Made by a program: the position numbers and the translations under genes. From positions 1-30,755 of IMG/VR virus record IMGVR_UViG_3300044643_000203: a stretch of 30,755 nucleotides of DNA; one strand, given 5' to 3'. Below the pieces are notes generated by a model. It saw only the letters and a list, made by a program, of their open reading frames with translations, did not search any database and was not told the DNA's origin. Positions 28,288 through 30,755 of this stretch are shown here, piece by piece. The stretch comes from a virus. How positions within the stretch are numbered: position 1 is the first letter of the stretch; the number at the start of each line of letters is the position of its first letter.

Positions 28288-28429
28288 CCAAACAACGCTT
28301 TTTTAGTTGAAAATAAATGCAACCATAAGACAAGCCCATTTCGTGGGCAATTACTTTTATTTGCTTGCGGTCTTGCCAAGCTTCAAATATTAACTCCTTT
28401 TGGTATTCAGTTAGATTTCGTCCCCTCAT
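28280..28429 (-). CDS. Small helix-turn-helix protein, 49 aa
   Basis: A 49-codon frame overlapping the end of the preceding gene by 23 bases, with its stop inside the promoter spacer of the leader RNA. The protein MRGRNLTEYQKELIFEAWQD... is a short three-helix unit with TEYQKELIFEAW then QIKVIAHEMGLSYGCIYFQLKKR, a homeodomain-like HTH (IAHEMGLS as turn and recognition start). It could regulate the promoter right next to it. Support comes from the coherent HTH pattern and position. Confidence 0.65.
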   Translation of the reverse strand: MRGRNLTEYQKELIFEAWQDRKQIKVIAHEMGLSYGCIYFQLKKRCLVG

Positions 28430-28772
28430 GGTCATTTAAAATTTGTTCAATAGCTGCTAAACAGTTGTGAAATATATTGCCGCCTTGGTCAATTGAATTG
28501 TGCAAGCGTTCAAATAAAGTTACAAACTCGTGAAACTGCTTAATTGTTGCCTCGCCTCCGTCGTAATTTTCCAGGAACCTAAATGCCTCTGTTGACTTAC
28601 GTTTTAAAGCGTTAATCATGTTTTTATGCTTAGTTTTTAAGTCGCCGTCGAAAGCTTTAAGCATGGTTACGTCCTCGTAATAATCCAACATAATTTCTTG
28701 GAGGGCCAAGTAAACCAAATACTTTTGTGTTGCTCGGTGGTTAAGTTCCAAAATTGCTTCCTCGCGTGTCAT
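28407..28772 (-). CDS. Hypothetical helical protein, 121 aa
   Basis: No family recognised. Almost all helical and charged: MTREEAILELNHRATQKYLV, DYYEDVTMLKAFDGDLKTKH, STEAFRFLENYDGGEATIKQ, then FVTLFERLHNSIDQGGNIFH and a C-terminal AIEQILNDHEG. Two Gly-rich turns (DGGE, DQGGN) separate the helices. No membrane segments. It is within the early block, coupled by a four-base overlap to the HTH gene upstream and overlapping the 49-aa gene downstream. An early accessory or regulatory function is possible but not shown. Confidence 0.65.
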   Translation of the reverse strand: MTREEAILELNHRATQKYLVYLALQEIMLDYYEDVTMLKAFDGDLKTKHKNMINALKRKSTEAFRFLENYDGGEATIKQFHEFVTLFERLHNSIDQGGNIFHNCLAAIEQILNDHEGTKSN

Positions 28773-29020
28773 AAATCTAATTTAATTTTTTCCGCAGCCT
28801 CACGCATTTTTTTATTTAAACAAGTGTAACGTGCAACTCGTTTTCCGTTTTCCAAAGTTACCATTTCAGTAATTATGTGAAAACCTTCGTTTTTAAGGTT
28901 GGCAATTCGAGCCGCCAGCCTAAAGCATCCAAACTGGGTAAGTGCCTCTAATTGAGTTAATGAATAGCCATTTAAAAGCCAGCCTTTTATCAGCGCGTTT
29001 TGTGAGTCGGTGCTTTCCAT
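28769..29020 (-). CDS. Helix-turn-helix domain protein (HTH_39-like), 83 aa
   Basis: Resembles the phage helix-turn-helix family in which a winged helix is followed by a strand pair: DSQNALIKGWLLNGYSLTQLEALTQFGCFRLAARIANLK (about residues 5-43), then GFHIITEMVTLENGKRVARY, the wing. The end is basic (KKMREAAEKIKL). It is likely a small DNA-binding protein used in early regulation or in DNA handling. It overlaps the next gene by four bases and is linked to the previous one by one base. Confidence 0.78.
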   Translation of the reverse strand: MESTDSQNALIKGWLLNGYSLTQLEALTQFGCFRLAARIANLKNEGFHIITEMVTLENGKRVARYTCLNKKMREAAEKIKLDL

Positions 29021-29319
29021 TAATTTAAATAGTTTAAAAGTAAAACATTGGCCTTAGTGTACTCGTCCTTAAACTCTTGCTCGCTGATTGGCACTAACTG
29101 TTGTTTAATGCTTTCGTCATACCATCGGGCAGCGGAATAGCTAATTTGTGCAATTGAAATTTCGGGATAAACTAGCAAACTAGATTCCAAATTAGCCTTG
29201 ACAAACAAATAGGTTTTGTCGTCCAAAATCATTTGGTAATGATGTCCAATTTTAAAGTACTTAGGCACGTTAAATTCGGTTTCGACAAAGTGCGTGGTTT
29301 TAATTTTAATCGTTTCCAT
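29020..29319 (-). CDS. Hypothetical early protein, 99 aa
   Basis: No family recognised. Beta-rich start (METIKIKTTHFVETEFNVPK; FKIGHHYQMILDDKTYLFVK) followed by a helical end with ISYSAARWYDESIKQQLVPI, EQEFKDEYTKANVLLLNYL. Soluble. Two copies of the AAACACC leader element precede it, one ending a single base before the ATG. It shares a one-base overlap with the HTH_39-like gene downstream. Confidence 0.68.
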   Translation of the reverse strand: METIKIKTTHFVETEFNVPKYFKIGHHYQMILDDKTYLFVKANLESSLLVYPEISIAQISYSAARWYDESIKQQLVPISEQEFKDEYTKANVLLLNYLN

Positions 29320-29339
29320 AGGTGTTTAATTTTAGGTGT

Positions 29340-29429
29340 TTAAGATAATTTTAAGCCAAGCATATAGAACAAGGCGAAAATTGGTGCAAAAGCTAAAATT
29401 GCGTAAAGGATTTTTCCAATGATTTTCAT
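29340..29429 (-). CDS. Tiny membrane peptide, 29 aa
   Basis: A 29-codon frame in the 168-base gap between larger genes. The peptide MKIIGKILYAILAFAPIFAL then FYMLGLKLS is one hydrophobic span with a Lys-flanked start. An AAACACC element ends one base before its ATG, as at other early genes here, which is the main evidence that it is translated. Function unknown. At this length chance is not excluded, yet the leader match and membrane pattern support it. Confidence 0.55.
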   Translation of the reverse strand: MKIIGKILYAILAFAPIFALFYMLGLKLS

Positions 29430-29487
29430 GGGTGTTTGGTTTAAATGTTTGACAATATTAAAAAGAATCTAAGAAATAAAAAAGATT

Positions 29488-29820
29488 TTATACTTTTTTT
29501 TCAATCATGTTTTTTGATTCTGCCACGTCAAGCAACTTTTTAACTTTTTTAAATTCCAAGTTTTGGTCTTCTGCTATTTCTCGGCAGCAATAACCGTAAG
29601 TCGCCAAAGTTAAAATCCTACTAATTTGGTGGTCTGTTAAAATCTGAAAAATATTTTCGTCTATTAATTTTCTTGGGTAAATCTCGTGAAGCTTCATTTT
29701 TGTATAAAGTAGGTAACCAACTTTTTGCGCATCCAAGCCAAGAGTTTTTGCTATTTTTTTGCGAGTCAATCCCTCAAGGTAAAGGCACTTAATTTTTTGC
29801 ATTATCTCGCAAGTTTCCAT
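29488..29820 (-). CDS. Protein with two HTH-like segments, 110 aa
   Basis: Two similar helix-turn-helix-like units: LTRKKIAKTLGLDAQKVGYL (about residues 18-37) and YCCREIAEDQNLEFKKVKKLL (about 77-97), each with the I/A-A----L or I-AE-----F-KVK turn pattern, joined by a linker (MKLHEIYPRKLIDENIFQIL). A tandem DNA-binding protein of this size suggests an early transcription regulator. It overlaps the 45-aa gene by 19 bases. Exact family not recognised. Confidence 0.68.
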   Translation of the reverse strand: METCEIMQKIKCLYLEGLTRKKIAKTLGLDAQKVGYLLYTKMKLHEIYPRKLIDENIFQILTDHQISRILTLATYGYCCREIAEDQNLEFKKVKKLLDVAESKNMIEKKV

Positions 29821-29939
29821 AATCTTTCAAAGGTTTCGTTAAAAGGTAATTTTTCTTTGTCGTAGGTGGAGGCGACACCTTTTGGCGCCAAGTCTCCTGG
29901 GCGCTTAATGAATTTGCCTAAATAGGTGTAATTGCTCAT
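29802..29939 (-). CDS. Small early protein, 45 aa
   Basis: A 45-codon frame linked to the Gp157 gene by an ATGA overlap and ending inside the next gene. The protein MSNYTYLGKFIKRPGDLAPK then GVASTYDKEKLPFNETFERL ends WKLAR. No family recognised; basic, Pro- and aromatic-rich with a short C-terminal helix. Overlap with both neighbours and sensible composition make it likely real. Confidence 0.68.
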   Translation of the reverse strand: MSNYTYLGKFIKRPGDLAPKGVASTYDKEKLPFNETFERLWKLAR

Positions 29940-30421
29940 TTTATTGATAAGTTAAAGTTTTCGATTAGTCTTGCGCCAGTCACATTTTCGCCGCGTTTAA
30001 TTGCGTCCTTAATTGCTAATTTGTCAGCGGTTACCACGTTTTTAATGTTTATATATTGGCTAGGTAAAGCCTCCACAATGTCAACCTCGACGGACTCGCT
30101 ACGGCGTAAATAAAGCTTAAATAAAGGGCTTTCTATTTTATCGATGGCACTTACTAGCATTGCCTCCCTAACCGCGTCCTTGAGCCTTGTAACGGCTCGG
30201 TCCTTGCTTTCCTTCATTGCTTTAAGTCGCTTAATTTCTTGGTCAATTGCATCGCTATCGCTTTGGATGTTTGAAATTACCTTGGCATAGTTGCCAGCCT
30301 TTGTTTGAAGTTGCTCTTGATTAATTACTAGCATTTGCTCCAACTCAGGCGTTAACTCCTCGTTTTCAAGTAGGGAGGCAAGTTCCAGCGCCTCCCTTGT
30401 TATTTCGTATAAATTTGCCAT
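29936..30421 (-). CDS. Gp157-like protein (Siphovirus Gp157 family), 161 aa
   Basis: Coiled-coil protein of the Gp157 type found next to recombinases in many phages. The N-terminal helix LYEITREALELASLLENEEL, then the family core NQEQLQTKAGNYAKVISNIQSDSDAIDQEIKRLKAMKESK (about residues 34-73), another helix with RLKDAVREAMLVSAIDKIES, and the C-terminal LYLRRSESVEV, VNAL-type strand and GARLIEN. Function is unclear; a streptococcal relative is linked to phage resistance when cloned. It shares one base with the ERF stop. Confidence 0.9.
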   Translation of the reverse strand: MANLYEITREALELASLLENEELTPELEQMLVINQEQLQTKAGNYAKVISNIQSDSDAIDQEIKRLKAMKESKDRAVTRLKDAVREAMLVSAIDKIESPLFKLYLRRSESVEVDIVEALPSQYINIKNVVTADKLAIKDAIKRGENVTGARLIENFNLSIK

Positions 30422-30755
30422 TATAGTAAGCCGTCTAAAGTGTCCGTTTGTTCCTGCGTCAATTCGTATTTAGTCAAAGCGTCTTTGGCTTGCTTTCGCT
30501 GGGCATCCGTTCCGTTTAAATAGCGAACGATGTACGCAAATTGCTCGTCTGTTGGCTTGGTTTTTACAACCGCTGCAACCTTTGGTGAATGGTCATTAGT
30601 TGCGTCAGGGTCTTTCGTATCATCGATAAGAAAAAGACCGTTAAGCGCATACTTTCGAGCGTAACTAGACGACGAGCCGAACGACTGCGCTACGTCCATG
30701 CCTTTGCGGTTTATGTCAATGCCAGCCTGGGCCGTTACCGCTCGGCCTTCCATGT
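30421..30755 (-). CDS. erf: ERF family single-strand annealing protein, C-terminal part (split by contig ends)
   Basis: Downstream part of the gene at 1-339. The first 42 codons here repeat residues 72-113 of that part, and the last 68 codons (DDTKDPDATNDHSPKVAAVV to DGLL) complete the 181-aa protein. The apparent ATG at 30753 is internal, so it is not the start. The C-terminus is a charged tail with EQFAYIVRYLNGTDAQRKQA, likely a helical partner-binding region. The base difference at 127/30754 changes GAT to GAC (both Asp) if the base before is the same. Confidence 0.87.
   Translation of the reverse strand, partial: MEGRAVTAQAGIDINRKGMDVAQSFGSSSSYARKYALNGLFLIDDTKDPDATNDHSPKVAAVVKTKPTDEQFAYIVRYLNGTDAQRKQAKDALTKYELTQEQTDTLDGLL
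30628..30753. repeat. Terminal direct repeat, right copy
   Basis: Identical to bases 1-126. Together with the left copy it defines the circular unit of 30,627 bp. Confidence 0.93.

Noticed and set aside
1-30755. Integrase, att site, CRISPR array, tRNA, insertion sequence
   Set aside because: Looked for on both strands; none of the usual motifs, repeats or cloverleaf patterns was seen.

Overview
This window looks like the complete genome of a small tailed phage (siphovirus type, about 30.6 kb) infecting a member of the Bacteroidota, probably a flavobacterium-like host. The first 126 bases are repeated exactly at the end (1-126 = 30628-30753), and joining the ends restores a full ERF recombinase gene. 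The contig is therefore circular or circularly permuted, with a unit of 30,627 bp. The host assignment rests on the A+T-rich sequence, the near absence of Shine-Dalgarno sites, four TAnnTTTG promoter -7 boxes, and protein families typical of Bacteroidota phages (DUF4373 replication protein, S74 fibre with NGQ-L-YNS repeats). I saw no integrase, tRNA, CRISPR array or insertion sequence.

Layout. Almost everything is read leftward (minus strand). Early genes start near 900, run left through the contig join, and continue from 30755 downward: two unknown small proteins, ERF annealing protein, Gp157-like protein, and a run of small genes, several with helix-turn-helix segments. A TAnnTTTG promoter at 28260 and a structured leader RNA precede the replication block: DUF4373 replication protein, a 209-aa replication-block protein, an SSB-like protein, a small membrane protein and a RusA resolvase. 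An XRE regulator with its own promoter and operator-like repeat follows. A SAM methyltransferase sits alone between two terminators. The late region runs TerS, TerL, HK97-type portal, Mu F-like head protein, GT25-type glycosyltransferase, prohead protease, major capsid, terminator, GT4-type glycosyltransferase, head-tail connectors, two tail tube paralogues, a frameshifted tail assembly chaperone, tape measure, a 1061-aa distal tail protein with an inserted seven-repeat beta-propeller, an S74 tail fibre and two small tail-end proteins, and ends at a terminator near 4560.

A lysis block with its own promoter (4533) follows: holin candidate, 40-aa basic protein, 60-aa membrane protein, metallophosphoesterase, M15 peptidase (endolysin), three small genes, the last a spanin-like membrane protein. 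Only three genes (1044-1859) are on the plus strand. They converge on the lysis block and include a DUF1599/MazG-like protein.

The most interesting points are: (i) a promoter-leader-terminator unit at 28169-28287, whose terminator loop and 3' stem are complementary to an upstream purine-rich element over 9 bases, right before the replication gene; (ii) two glycosyltransferases embedded in the head genes plus a terminator-flanked methyltransferase, suggesting virion or host-surface glycan modification; (iii) a clear -1 frameshift site (A10) in the tail chaperone; (iv) repeated promoter-like and leader motifs that suggest classes of expression. Seven real-looking genes of 29-49 codons, too short for ordinary ORF cut-offs, were found by reading the gaps and overlaps. 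No gap longer than 300 bases lacks a gene.
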